Positions 1 through 8,659 are shown, numbered from the stretch's first letter. The stretch is 64,000 nt of DNA from Anaerohabitans sp964387285 (GCA_964387285.1 CAYLWO010000009.1:1-64000); one strand, 5' to 3'. Numbers and translations are program-made. Notes: a model not told the origin generated them from the sequence alone.

Positions 1-8
1 GAAATCTC

Positions 9-650
9 ATGGCTGAAACTGTCATTGAAGCAAAACGCCGCACCCATTCCGGTTCAGCGGCGGCAAGAAGAGCACGACGAGCGGATGAGGTGCCGGGTAT
101 TTTTTACTACCATGGTCAGGAATCGCAACCTTTCACGGTGAACACCAAAGCGCTCATGGCCCTGGTGCATGTCGAGTCGGCTTTGCTCGACGTTGTTTTT
201 GACGGTAAGGACCGGCAAAAATGCGTTATCCGTGAAATCCAGTGGCACCCCACCAGCCACTTACCCATCCACGTCGATCTTATGGGCGTTTCCATGACCG
301 AAAAGATAACCGTGGAAGTGCCGGTGCGTCTGTTGGGTGTTTCTTATGGCGTTAAAACAGAAAACGGCATCATGCAGCAATTGATGCGTGAAGTTGAAGT
401 GGAGTGTTTGCCCAGCGATATTCCGGATTTCATCGAATTGGACGTCACCGAGTTGAAAATCGGCGATTCTTTGCATCTCTCTGATATCCATGTGGACAAG
501 ATCAAGGTAATGGGCGATCTGGGTCGTCCGGTTGTCACCATCAGCATGCTGCGTCTGGTGGAAGAGACCCCGGTGGCAGCGGCCGAAGCGGCGCCTGCGG
601 AACCGGAATTGATCGGCAAGAAACCTGAGGCTGAAGAAGCGGAAGAGTGA
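9..650 (+). CDS. rplY: 50S ribosomal protein L25, long (CTC) form
   Basis: Binds 5S rRNA in the large ribosomal subunit. The 213-residue product is the two-domain CTC type rather than the short E. coli form: an N-terminal 5S-binding domain at about residues 5-90 (LLDVVFDGKDRQKCVIREIQWHPTS lies in this part, with the usual D-G-K and W-H-P positions) and a C-terminal beta domain that ends in an Ala/Glu-rich acidic tail. The ATG at 9 is the first in frame; the upstream region lies outside the window, so the ribosome binding site cannot be judged. The stop codon overlaps the GTG start of pth, which implies translational coupling. rplY-pth is a widespread gene pair. Confidence 0.95.
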   Translation: MAETVIEAKRRTHSGSAAARRARRADEVPGIFYYHGQESQPFTVNTKALMALVHVESALLDVVFDGKDRQKCVIREIQWHPTSHLPIHVDLMGVSMTEKITVEVPVRLLGVSYGVKTENGIMQQLMREVEVECLPSDIPDFIELDVTELKIGDSLHLSDIHVDKIKVMGDLGRPVVTISMLRLVEETPVAAAEAAPAEPELIGKKPEAEEAEE

Positions 651-1246
651 GCGATCGCAATCCGGCAACGCCGAACCGCTTTTTGATCGTCGGCCTGGGC
701 AATCCCGGTCGACGGTATGAGAAAACGCGCCACAATCTCGGTTTTTTAGCGCTGGATCGGATGGCGGAAAAAGCGGGTTGTTCTTTTAAATCGGATAAAA
801 GCAACGCCGAATTGGCCATAACCATCTGGCAGCAACAACCGTTGCTGCTGGCAAAACCGCAGACCTTTATGAATCTGAGCGGCCAGGCGGTGGCGGCGTT
901 GATCTCGTATTATAAAATCGATCTGGATCATCTGCTGGTGATTCTCGATGATAACGATTTGGCCCTGGGTCGAATCCGCTTGCGGCCGCAGGGCAGCGCC
1001 GGCGGTCACAAAGGATTGCAATCCATTATCGAGCATCTGGGAACCGGCGATTTCAGCAGGTTGCGCATCGGCATCCGCAGCGACGATCAGCAGAAAGAAC
1101 TGGTCGATTTTGTTTTGGCGAAATTTGCCAAAAGCGAGTGGCCCATCGTGGATGAGGCGCTCGACAGGTGTCTGCAGGCTGTTGCCTGTTTTATGCAGAG
1201 CGGCATGGCCGCCGCTATGAATCAATTCAATCACAATGCATCCTGA
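647..1246 (+). CDS. pth: peptidyl-tRNA hydrolase
   Basis: Releases tRNA from peptidyl-tRNAs that drop off the ribosome. The 199-residue product has the family motifs in order: VGLGNPGRRYEKTRHNLGF with the catalytic His (about residue 29), KPQTFMNLSGQAV, and DDNDLALGRIRLRPQGSAGGH. The second motif has the usual Asn of the active site, and the Asp in DDNDL matches the residue that orients the His. The usual DDxDLPLG appears here as DDNDLALG. The start is GTG at 647, which overlaps the rplY stop as GTGA; no later start keeps the NPG motif. It is the second gene of a run that continues into rpsF. Confidence 0.96.
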   Translation: MSDRNPATPNRFLIVGLGNPGRRYEKTRHNLGFLALDRMAEKAGCSFKSDKSNAELAITIWQQQPLLLAKPQTFMNLSGQAVAALISYYKIDLDHLLVILDDNDLALGRIRLRPQGSAGGHKGLQSIIEHLGTGDFSRLRIGIRSDDQQKELVDFVLAKFAKSEWPIVDEALDRCLQAVACFMQSGMAAAMNQFNHNAS

Positions 1247-1274
1247 CGCATAGAATCATCAAGGAGGATTTATC

Positions 1275-1682
1275 TTGCGTACCTACGAAACCATCATCGT
1301 GATCGACTCTCTTCTCAAGCCGGAAGAAATCGACAGCATCATTACCAAATATGAACGGTTTATTTCCGCCAACGGCGGCAAAGTGGACTCTTTGGATCGT
1401 TGGGGCAAACGCCGCCTGGCGTATGAAATCAACAAGCGGCAGTACGGATTTTACGTCCTGATCCGTTTCCAGGGTCCATCGGCCATGATCAAACAACTGG
1501 ATCGTGAATATCGGCTCAACGAATCGTTGTTGCGCACCAAAGTTATTAAATTGGATGAAAAAGCCCTGTCGTCGCTGTCCGCGCGCGCCGTACAGTCTAC
1601 GAACGTGGAAACCATACCGGTGTTGGCCGAAACGGCGCCGGAACCGGCTGCGGTTGTTGAACCGCCGGCGGCTGCTGTCTAG
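1275..1682 (+). CDS. rpsF: 30S ribosomal protein S6
   Basis: Small-subunit protein that pairs with S18 in the platform. The product has 135 residues; the first 95 form the S6 fold (start MRTYETIIVIDS, then WGKRRLAYEINKRQYGFYVL and REYRLNESLLRTKVIK). An Ala/Pro/Val-rich low-complexity tail of about 35 residues follows, a common variable extension. The start codon is TTG at 1275, chosen because AAGGAGG at 1261-1267 sits 7 bases upstream and the encoded N-terminus matches the family. It opens the conserved rpsF-ssb-rpsR-rplI cluster. Confidence 0.96.
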   Translation: MRTYETIIVIDSLLKPEEIDSIITKYERFISANGGKVDSLDRWGKRRLAYEINKRQYGFYVLIRFQGPSAMIKQLDREYRLNESLLRTKVIKLDEKALSSLSARAVQSTNVETIPVLAETAPEPAAVVEPPAAAV

Positions 1683-1778
1683 TTTGTACTAATCCATTGT
1701 TCTTTAACAATATTTCACGTATTGCGTGTTAGCATAAAAGATACGTTTTGCCGCGCAAAATGTATTCGGAGAATCGGT

Positions 1779-2360
1779 ATGTCTGATTTAAAAATGCCTG
1801 ACATCAATAATGTCTTGATCGCGGGGAATCTGACCTCGGATCCCATATTTCGCAGAACATCCAACGGCACGGCCGTTGTCAATTTTTATATCGCTTCAAA
1901 TCGTAAATATCGCGATAATTCCGGCATCTGGCGTGAGAATATTTGTTACGTAGGCGTCGTCGCCTGGCATCGTCTGGCCGAGGCTTGTAATGAAATTCTC
2001 AAAAAAAATCATTCTGTTTTGATTGACGGCGAGATGCAGAGCCGCAACTGGCACAACGAAGACGGTTCGACCCGGAATGTGGTGGAAATCCGCGCTCGTC
2101 GCGTCCAGTTTCTGGATCGCAAAACCGAGCAGGACGTTGAAGAGCTGGCGGCAGGGCTGGAACAGGCGGAAAAGCCGGCGGCCGCCGAGACGCCCGCCGC
2201 ACCGGCGGTAAATCAGGAAACCGCTCCTGCAACCGCCGCTGCCCCGGAGACGCCGCAACCGGAAGCGGTGCAGACGGAAGAGCCCAAACCGACACAGGTC
2301 GAATTGCTCAAGATCGAACCTACGGATTTCGATTTTGGTTATCAGGATTTGAAATTATAG
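1779..2360 (+). CDS. ssb: single-stranded DNA-binding protein
   Basis: Coats single-stranded DNA in replication and repair. The 193-residue product has an OB-fold at about residues 8-110 (NNVLIAGNLTSDPIFRRT, VVNFYIASNRKYRD, a W-R-E-N stretch and VLIDGEMQSRNWHNEDGS), then a long Pro/Ala/Glu-rich linker. The tail ends in TDFDFGYQDLKL instead of the usual acidic tip that ends in Pro-Phe and recruits partner proteins. ATG 1779 is preferred over the in-frame start at 1722 because GGAG at 1768-1771 precedes it and the family N-terminus begins here. It lies between rpsF and rpsR, as in most bacteria. Confidence 0.93.
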   Translation: MSDLKMPDINNVLIAGNLTSDPIFRRTSNGTAVVNFYIASNRKYRDNSGIWRENICYVGVVAWHRLAEACNEILKKNHSVLIDGEMQSRNWHNEDGSTRNVVEIRARRVQFLDRKTEQDVEELAAGLEQAEKPAAAETPAAPAVNQETAPATAAAPETPQPEAVQTEEPKPTQVELLKIEPTDFDFGYQDLKL

Positions 2361-2389
2361 TATTCTTTTAAACATTAAAAGGAGCCGTT

Positions 2390-2611
2390 ATGTTGAAGAA
2401 AAAAAGAATCTGTCGATTTTGCGAAGAAAAAATCGATCACATTGATTATAAAGATGATAAAAAATTGATGCGCTTTACCACCGAACAGGGCAAAATCATT
2501 CCGCGCCGCACCTCAGGCACCTGCGCAAAGCATCAACGTCTGCTGGTGAACGCCATCAAAATCGCCCGTGAACTGGCATTAATCCCCTACGTTTCGGATT
2601 TGACCAAATAA
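2390..2611 (+). CDS. rpsR: 30S ribosomal protein S18
   Basis: Small-subunit platform protein that binds S6. The 73-residue product has the N-terminal CRFCEEK pair of cysteines, the LMRFTTEQGKIIPRRTSGTCAKHQRLL core typical of S18 (here split around residues 27-53), and the closing helix AIKIARELALIPYV. AAGGAG about 8 bases upstream supports ATG 2390. The gene sits 29 bases after ssb and 15 bases before rplI in the classical cluster. The Cys-x2-Cys pair, with Cys further on, is the form of S18 that can bind zinc. Confidence 0.97.
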   Translation: MLKKKRICRFCEEKIDHIDYKDDKKLMRFTTEQGKIIPRRTSGTCAKHQRLLVNAIKIARELALIPYVSDLTK

Positions 2612-2626
2612 CTCAGGAAGCACACG

Positions 2627-3070
2627 ATGAAAATCATATTGAAAAAAGAAATTCATAAACTGGGACAACCCGGCGACGTCGTTGAAGTTAAAAATGGGTA
2701 CGCCAGAAACTATTTGATCCCCCAGGGCATGGCCATTCTCGCCACAGACAGCAATATGCGCATCTATCAGCAGGATTTGAAAGCGCAAGCTCAAAAAGCG
2801 GTCAAAGGTCAGCAAGAAGCACAGGAATTCGCCGAAAAACTCGCTCAGGTTTCCGTGACCGCCGCGGTTCAGGTGGGCGAGGAAGAAAAACTGTTCGGCT
2901 CGGTCACCAGCCAGAACATCGCCGACTTGCTTAAAGAGATCGGCTACGACATCGATCGTAGAAAAATTTTATTGGACGAACCCATCAAGGCGTTGGGCGT
3001 CTATGACGTACCGGTCAAACTCCACCCTGAGGTCACCACGCACATCAAGGTCTGGGTAGTGAAAGAATAG
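2627..3070 (+). CDS. rplI: 50S ribosomal protein L9
   Basis: Large-subunit protein at the base of the L1 stalk that helps keep the reading frame. The 147-residue product has the N-terminal signature (LGQPGDVVEVKNGYARNYLIPQGMA, about residues 12-36), a long central helix rich in Lys, Gln and Glu, and the C-terminal RNA-binding domain (EEEKLFGSVTSQNIADLL, then an IDRRKILLDEPIKALGVYDVPVKLHPEV region). The length is standard. It closes the rpsF-ssb-rpsR-rplI run, and the next gene starts 18 bases after it in the same direction. Confidence 0.97.
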   Translation: MKIILKKEIHKLGQPGDVVEVKNGYARNYLIPQGMAILATDSNMRIYQQDLKAQAQKAVKGQQEAQEFAEKLAQVSVTAAVQVGEEEKLFGSVTSQNIADLLKEIGYDIDRRKILLDEPIKALGVYDVPVKLHPEVTTHIKVWVVKE

Positions 3071-3088
3071 GTCGACCCGGATCGGGTT

Positions 3089-3799
3089 ATGAACTGGTTC
3101 TATCTATTGCTGTTCGCTCATCTCTTGGGGGATTTTCCGCTTCAAAGCGATTTTGTTTTTCGTAAAAAACAAAAATCCATGATGGGGGTATTGCTGCATG
3201 TCGCCATTTTTGCGGCAGCGGCCCTCGTCATTTTCATACCGTTCCTCGGTTACTGGCCGGTGTGGGTGGCCATCTTGTTGCTGTCGTTGTTCCATGTTGC
3301 CCTGGATCAATTCAAACTGACCATAGCCAACAGCAGCGCCAGTGACCGATTCCTCTATTTCATCGTCGATCAAATTCTGCATTTTCTGTCCCTCTGGCTG
3401 GCCGGCGTCTGGCTGTCGAAAATGTTGCTCCACATACCGGCGCCGTCTCTGTATCAGGACACTCGGTTGCTGATCATCATCAACAGCCTTGTCATCGCCG
3501 GCTTTGCCGGATCGCTGCTGCTGTTTTATATGGAAAAGATGGTATTGCATCGTTCCGGTCAAGATCAAAATCTGCTCTTCCCAAAACAAAAAGAACGCAG
3601 CCCGGGCATCATGCTGCGTATTGTGGTCACTGCCGGCCTGATTACCGGCGGTTGGTACAACCTGGCCCTTCTGCTTATCCCCTTGTGCGTGTTTCGTCAT
3701 CCTATGTGGTACAACCACCAAAAGCCCATGTACCTGCAGGAACTGCTGGCCAACCTGGCCGTATGTCTGGCCTGTGCGGCGTGGGTGTGGTTGTCATGA
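3089..3799 (+). CDS. DUF3307 integral membrane protein
   Basis: A protein of unknown function from the DUF3307 family. The family signature is at the N-terminus: LLFAHLLGDFPLQSDFVFRKK, a short Lys-rich loop, then LLHVAIFAAAALVIF, in which the His, Gly-Asp and Gln-Ser-Asp positions are characteristic. The 236 residues contain about six hydrophobic segments (about 1-20, 30-55, 58-75, 90-115, 130-150 and 175-200, plus a final one), so it is an inner-membrane protein. It follows rplI by 18 bases and may be co-transcribed with the ribosomal genes. No catalytic role can be assigned from the sequence. Confidence 0.8.
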   Translation: MNWFYLLLFAHLLGDFPLQSDFVFRKKQKSMMGVLLHVAIFAAAALVIFIPFLGYWPVWVAILLLSLFHVALDQFKLTIANSSASDRFLYFIVDQILHFLSLWLAGVWLSKMLLHIPAPSLYQDTRLLIIINSLVIAGFAGSLLLFYMEKMVLHRSGQDQNLLFPKQKERSPGIMLRIVVTAGLITGGWYNLALLLIPLCVFRHPMWYNHQKPMYLQELLANLAVCLACAAWVWLS

Positions 3800-3852
3800 C
3801 TAACAGAGGACCAGTAATATTTTATTGATATGGTGCTTGTAGAGAGTATGGA

Positions 3853-3872
3853 GTGCCGGCTAAAGCCGGCAC
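3853..3872. repeat. perfect palindrome in convergent intergenic space
   Basis: GTGCCGGCTAAAGCCGGCAC is an 8-base stem with a TAAA loop. It lies in the 152-base gap between two convergent genes (DUF3307 and the UvrC-like nuclease) and is followed by GGCTTTATTTTTT about 15 bases on, so it could act as a terminator for the upstream genes. The same core (CCGGCTAAAGCCGGCAC) recurs at 56444-56457, which indicates a dispersed repeat rather than a purely local terminator. The rest of the gap shows no gene. Confidence 0.6.
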
Positions 3873-3951
3873 TGCCTGCAAGGCTTTATTTTTTGAATGC
3901 CTCGAGGTTGCCGCTTACGCACAAATCGCCTCATCTCGTTTTTTCTGCCAC

Positions 3952-4911
3952 CTATCTTTGCAGAAAGAACCGCTTGTCTATAAAGGCCGCTGCACATTCG
4001 CTTCGTCGGCTGTATATCCACTGATAGATCACATTGGCGCGATCCAGCACTTGCCACTCAGCCCCTTCCATCAACTCTATGGGGACAACCTCGCCCTTGC
4101 GCTCGATCAAATTCCCCTGCAGAAAAATAAAGGTGTTGGGCCACTCGCCTTTTTCCCGAACCAATAAACCATGCTGCAGAAAAATTTTTTGGAACTTTTG
4201 CCTTTTGACAAAGGCCTGGTAACGGCGTTGCATGTCGCGATAATGCGCCGCTTTTTCAAATTCCTGGTTTTGCGCATGGGTTTGTATTTTTTTATTTATA
4301 AACTCGGTAAAAGAGTCGTCGGTTGCCTGCAAAGAACGGATGGCCTGTTCCATGCTGACAAGATAGTGGTCCGAATTTATATGGCGGCATGGACCTGAGC
4401 ATTTGCCGATTTCCCATTGCATGCACCCGCCTTCGCTGATGGCGCAACAGGTGCGCAGCTGAAACCGCTCCTGAATGAGATCAGCCATATCCTGCGCATA
4501 AAAGCTGTTGCGAAAAGGGCCCAGGATGCGTGTGAATCGCTCTCGTTGCGCTGCATCGATCACCACCAGCCGGGGAAAAACGTCCTCACTGATTGCAAGA
4601 TAAGCGTATTCGAGAAAATCTTTTTGCCGCACATTAGCCATGGGCCAATACTTTTTGATCAAGAAATCTTCGAGCAGCAGTGCATACAATTCCGAACCGG
4701 TTTCGCGCCAGCTGACGTCCGCAACATGGTGAACGCGCCGATAATTCCGCTCCGTCCATCCCGCTTTCATGGCTGCGCTGTGCTGCAGCAGCCGTTTACG
4801 AATGTTGATGGATTTGCCCACATAAAGGACATGGCCCTCGCCATCTTTCAGTAAATAGACGCCGGGGGTTTGCGGAGCGTTACAAATTTTGTTGGAAAAA
4901 TTATCCTGCAT
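3952..4911 (-). CDS. UvrC N-terminal-like GIY-YIG nuclease (Cho-like)
   Basis: Probably incises damaged DNA on the 3' side, like E. coli Cho. The 319 residues begin with a GIY-YIG domain (GVYLLKDGEGHVLYVGKSINIRKRL, residues 17-41, with the GVY and YVG halves and the downstream Arg; a Glu-x-x-Ala-x-x-x-Glu region follows near residue 75). A UvrC-type Cys-rich region (RTCCAISEGGCMQWEIGKCSGPC, about residues 153-175) and a UvrBC-like helical pair (about residues 205-240) come next. The RNase H-like and helix-hairpin-helix domains of full UvrC are absent. The gene stands alone, convergent with the DUF3307 gene. A full uvrC may lie elsewhere, but that cannot be seen here. Confidence 0.83.
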   Translation of the reverse strand: MQDNFSNKICNAPQTPGVYLLKDGEGHVLYVGKSINIRKRLLQHSAAMKAGWTERNYRRVHHVADVSWRETGSELYALLLEDFLIKKYWPMANVRQKDFLEYAYLAISEDVFPRLVVIDAAQRERFTRILGPFRNSFYAQDMADLIQERFQLRTCCAISEGGCMQWEIGKCSGPCRHINSDHYLVSMEQAIRSLQATDDSFTEFINKKIQTHAQNQEFEKAAHYRDMQRRYQAFVKRQKFQKIFLQHGLLVREKGEWPNTFIFLQGNLIERKGEVVPIELMEGAEWQVLDRANVIYQWIYSRRSECAAAFIDKRFFLQR

Positions 4912-5108
4912 AGTTAATTCTTCATCTCGATCAGACTAAGAAAACAGATCAAATAACAATAGAGCATCCATTTAATTATTTATTGCTTGCCGGAAAAAAC
5001 ATGATGGCATCTTCACAAAAATCTTTTGTATTAATCCGCTTATCCTGAGCTATATTATTTTACTTATCTTTCAACAATATTGCGAATCAGAATAGAACAA
5101 CGGAATAA

Positions 5109-6764
5109 TTACCGGATAGGTGTCCTGGTCCGACCCGCTTTGATAATATTTAAGATGTTTTGACATTTCAATTTAAGCTTTTTATCGCGTATCATAGGAA
5201 TCATATCCTGAAGTTGCACTTCCAATTTGATAAATAGTAACAAGGTGAAGGCGGGCTTATTGACAAAATGGCTTGTTGGATTATCCAGAAGAGTTCTAAT
5301 GGCCTCTTCGGCGGAATAATTTTCTATTATGCTATTCGAATTTTGCATGGCTTCTTTGGAAGGAATAAAATTCTCGAACCTCTTGACTAATTGTACCAGA
5401 TTTGTTTCATCATACTGAGAGAGTAGATTCGCCAACTTTTTTGCTTCTTTTTCATTGTCCTTTTGCAATAAATTCATATTCAATGAAATTTTAAAAATTG
5501 ACATTTTGGAACACTCTGCGAGCATTCTTTTCGATAAAAAATATATGGGATTATACAACGAACTTTTTTTGAGGTTGACAAGAATTTTGGGGATAACTAT
5601 TAACTCGTTTTCATCGTAAAACTGCTCACAGCACGTGTTATAGTCATTTTCACTGAGTGCATCTCGCAGCCAGGTAGGATGTTCTCCATGAGCCCCAACA
5701 TGAAAAATTGTCTTGTCAAGAAGTTTGTTTTCTACTATCAGCTCCATCTCCTTTTTTAATGCCGGACTTATTTTTCGCGCATCAATTACAATAAAAGCCG
5801 AGAATTCCATCATTGATTTAACGACTTGAAGCCATTGCTCAGATTCCTCGGTACGAAAATTTTCCAAAAAAACCCACTGATGATTTAGTCTATCTATCGT
5901 TGATACATTTTTAATTTGATTGAGATCCAGAAGGTAAGCGATTCGTAATAAGGTTGCCTTTTTCATTTTCTTGAGCAACTTTAAACTCTCCGGAGAGGAA
6001 ACAGCTAAGAATAAAATGAGTGGGGGTGAAGTAAATTGAAGATATTGAAACAAAATGTGTAAATAGGTAAAGATGGCGAGAAATAGAAAAAAGCTAGTTT
6101 TGAAAACCAAAAAGCTGGTGAAATAAAATATTCCCCAAAAATGATACAACTTTACCACCTGAAAGGAAAATATAGTGTAAATTGAAAAATTTCTAGATTT
6201 TTCCCAGAATCGATAGCGCTTGATATTTTCCAATCCAAAGACACGATACGACGCAATAAACCTGATTACATTCCAAATAAAAACTACAATCATGAGTAAA
6301 AGAAAAACTGATTTCGTAGCCTGATCAACATATCCCCAGAAGGTCGGGTATTTAAAAATGCTTGAAAGACCTTTATAACATCCATAAATAAAAAGGATGG
6401 TAAACCCTTCTTGCATAACAGCTATATAATAATATCGGAAAGCAGTCAGGTCAGATCCGTCCCTCTCAATATGTTGCTGGAGACTCGCAGAATATTGTGA
6501 AAAATCCTCAGAGAATTCCATTTGCAACATGCAGCTATAGCTCTTCGCTATATTCCTAAACATGGACAATATCAAGATATTCAGAAATGCAAACCAGGTA
6601 CTGAAAACAAAAAAAGGATAGATAAGAAAAAAAATCCAGGATAGACAAAAAGGATAGCTGAAAATGTTGACTTTTCTATTTGGAAAATATTGCATATGCA
6701 CACAAAACATGTGCAACCAATATTCAAAATATAAGAATAGAATTTTATCAACACCCCAATCCAT
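5109..6764 (-). CDS. AT-rich multi-pass membrane protein with possible TIR-like cytosolic domain
   Basis: I do not recognise this 551-residue protein. About five or six membrane segments fill residues 38-245. A hydrophilic C-terminal half opens with a strand-like LILFLAVSSPES (249-260). Next come WLQVVKSMMEFSAFIVIDAR (311-330), SPALKKEMELIVENKLLD and KTIFHV (351-356). The order W-x3-V, a small residue before a hydrophobic strand, S-P-A-L-x3-E and K-T-I-F resembles Rossmann-like TIR or SLOG-type effector domains. That resemblance is inference from pattern only. A helical region follows (410-551). The gene and its flanks (4912-5108, 6765-6952) are visibly richer in A and T than their neighbours, which suggests recent transfer. 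It is monocistronic. The ATG at 6764 is the first in frame, and no strong ribosome binding site is seen. Confidence 0.6.
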   Translation of the reverse strand: MDWGVDKILFLYFEYWLHMFCVHMQYFPNRKVNIFSYPFCLSWIFFLIYPFFVFSTWFAFLNILILSMFRNIAKSYSCMLQMEFSEDFSQYSASLQQHIERDGSDLTAFRYYYIAVMQEGFTILFIYGCYKGLSSIFKYPTFWGYVDQATKSVFLLLMIVVFIWNVIRFIASYRVFGLENIKRYRFWEKSRNFSIYTIFSFQVVKLYHFWGIFYFTSFLVFKTSFFLFLAIFTYLHILFQYLQFTSPPLILFLAVSSPESLKLLKKMKKATLLRIAYLLDLNQIKNVSTIDRLNHQWVFLENFRTEESEQWLQVVKSMMEFSAFIVIDARKISPALKKEMELIVENKLLDKTIFHVGAHGEHPTWLRDALSENDYNTCCEQFYDENELIVIPKILVNLKKSSLYNPIYFLSKRMLAECSKMSIFKISLNMNLLQKDNEKEAKKLANLLSQYDETNLVQLVKRFENFIPSKEAMQNSNSIIENYSAEEAIRTLLDNPTSHFVNKPAFTLLLFIKLEVQLQDMIPMIRDKKLKLKCQNILNIIKAGRTRTPIR

Positions 6765-6952
6765 AAAGGCTGTATACTCACAATTTGCACATATGGAAAA
6801 TTTGTAATGATGGCTATCAGTGTAAAAAATATAGACTATTTTAGCTAATGTAAAGGATTTTAATCAAGGGAAAGCGGATTGTGTAGATCATTTTCCAGCA
6901 GTCTGAGAATTTGTCAACAGCGCCACAAATGAAGGTCAGAAATCAAATATAA

Positions 6953-8659
6953 TCAAACTTCGTTTACAGCGATGCCTTTTACAATCATATCGGCAATATT
7001 TTCATTACTGTTGTCAGACTGGTTATATACGGCTGTTGGCGCAATTTTCAAATTACGGATGACCATTTCTGCAAAAACATCTCGAACCGTCATCACCATC
7101 GTATTCCCTGATTCCAACAGCGGGACAAGCTCTGGCAACCATCCCTTATCGTCCAATTCCAACTTGCCTACCTCATCGACGATGACCAAATGATTACGAG
7201 CCGCCCGAGCATCCGCTAAAGCGCACCGGCCAAGATGCAATCCCTGCGGAAAAATTTGAAAACGGCCGATTTTTTCATAAGCTTCATCGCCGGTCGATCG
7301 TAAAAACGGTTCCCTGCTTCCGCTTTCAATGTCTACCACATCATATCCAACCGTCTCGCCTTGTTCCACTATTCTGGGAGAATAAATTCCTGCCACAGGA
7401 ATATTCGCTGCAGCTGCCATTTTTAAAATTTGCTGCACACAGGCTGTTTTCCCCTGACCGATGGCGCCGGTAATGATAAAGACCTGACCGCGGTTTGATT
7501 TTTTTATTTCAGCCAAACGATTTTCTATGGATGATATGAGATTATAAAGAACCAGCACCGGATTTTTCAGCAATGTTTTTGCGTCCGGCAGGTCCGCAAT
7601 GACCGACGGCAGGCCGGCCAGAGAAAGGTCCAAGGCGGCAGCCAGCTGCTTGAAAGCGCCTTTTTTAAAAAACGCCCTGATTTTGGGATGATACAATTCC
7701 GTGCCCAGCACCGCCAGGCCCAGCACAATGACCGCCGCTCTGAAATTCATCTGTAGTCCGATCAGCAAAGCCTGCATGGGACCGGCATTGTACGAAAAAA
7801 GCCATGCGGTCAACATGGTGATCAGCACAAAGTAAATCCAGAATTTCGGTTTGGCCAATTGCCGCCAGGCGCGCCGATAGCGAAAGGCCCAAACCATTAC
7901 CAATACGATGATAGATGGGACCCATATTGTCCAGTCATAACGGTAGAGTAGAAACAAAGCGGCCAGCAGCAACAACACATCCATCAGCAACCAGGCAAGC
8001 GAGTAACGAATAGCGATCAGATTATTTTGTGCAGTAGGAAGATGGGCATAGCGGTTGCCGCCGATCCCGGATGCTCGTTCCTGTTTCTGCAGCGCCCGGC
8101 CCATGCGCATGCCGACCACGGCTGCGGCTGCGCCTAAAACGGCATGAACGACCAACAGCAGCAAGACAGGCAACCAGGTGATGTCGCTTTGCACGCTGAA
8201 TTGCTTTTGAGCAATTCGTATCAGGTTTTCGTAAAGCGTGACAATGTTGAAACCGTAGAACAGGATAAAGTTGGCGATTTTATGCAGCAGATTCCACGAC
8301 ATGGCCAATACGCCGCCGACCAGATACCCGGCTATGGAGCGACCGAAAAGCCGTACCGCACATTCCAATAAAACAGCCTCAGCCATAATGGCAATCATGG
8401 GACCAAAGATCACCGCGCTGGGTGAAAGCGTTTTCATGATGGCCGTCAAAAATCCGGCACGCCAGATCAAACCTTTTTCGGTCCACACGTGACTAACCGA
8501 AATCAGAATCAAGAGTCCGATTCCGGTCAGAATATTTCCACTGAAAGGGATGCGTAAATTGTGCAAAAAGCTGCCCAGGACGATTTCAGAGGCTGCCCAT
8601 AGGGTCGCTAGAATGGACGCTTTGATCCAGCGTTCGTCCAGGCCAGGGTGCGGTTTCAT
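6953..8659 (-). CDS. ECF-transporter-like membrane protein fused to THEP1-family NTPase
   Basis: A fusion of 568 residues. Residues 10-190 form a membrane block with ECF substrate-binding (S) character. Residues 215-370 add more membrane segments and the amphipathic GLQMNFRAAVIVLG...LAAALDLSLAGLP region, which recalls the CbiQ-like T component. Residues 392-565 are a THEP1 (NTPase_1) domain with Walker A GAIGQGKT (398-405), GIYSPRIVEQGETVGYDVVD, GRFQIFPQGL and Walker B LVIVDEVGKLEL (491-502). It is the last gene of the polysulfide/thiosulfate reductase operon, 13 bases after the rhodanese gene. A role in taking up a nutrient needed by the operon (molybdate, a cofactor precursor or a sulfur compound) is inference. 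The usual paired ECF ABC ATPases are missing. Confidence 0.72.
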   Translation of the reverse strand: MKPHPGLDERWIKASILATLWAASEIVLGSFLHNLRIPFSGNILTGIGLLILISVSHVWTEKGLIWRAGFLTAIMKTLSPSAVIFGPMIAIMAEAVLLECAVRLFGRSIAGYLVGGVLAMSWNLLHKIANFILFYGFNIVTLYENLIRIAQKQFSVQSDITWLPVLLLLVVHAVLGAAAAVVGMRMGRALQKQERASGIGGNRYAHLPTAQNNLIAIRYSLAWLLMDVLLLLAALFLLYRYDWTIWVPSIIVLVMVWAFRYRRAWRQLAKPKFWIYFVLITMLTAWLFSYNAGPMQALLIGLQMNFRAAVIVLGLAVLGTELYHPKIRAFFKKGAFKQLAAALDLSLAGLPSVIADLPDAKTLLKNPVLVLYNLISSIENRLAEIKKSNRGQVFIITGAIGQGKTACVQQILKMAAAANIPVAGIYSPRIVEQGETVGYDVVDIESGSREPFLRSTGDEAYEKIGRFQIFPQGLHLGRCALADARAARNHLVIVDEVGKLELDDKGWLPELVPLLESGNTMVMTVRDVFAEMVIRNLKIAPTAVYNQSDNSNENIADMIVKGIAVNEV

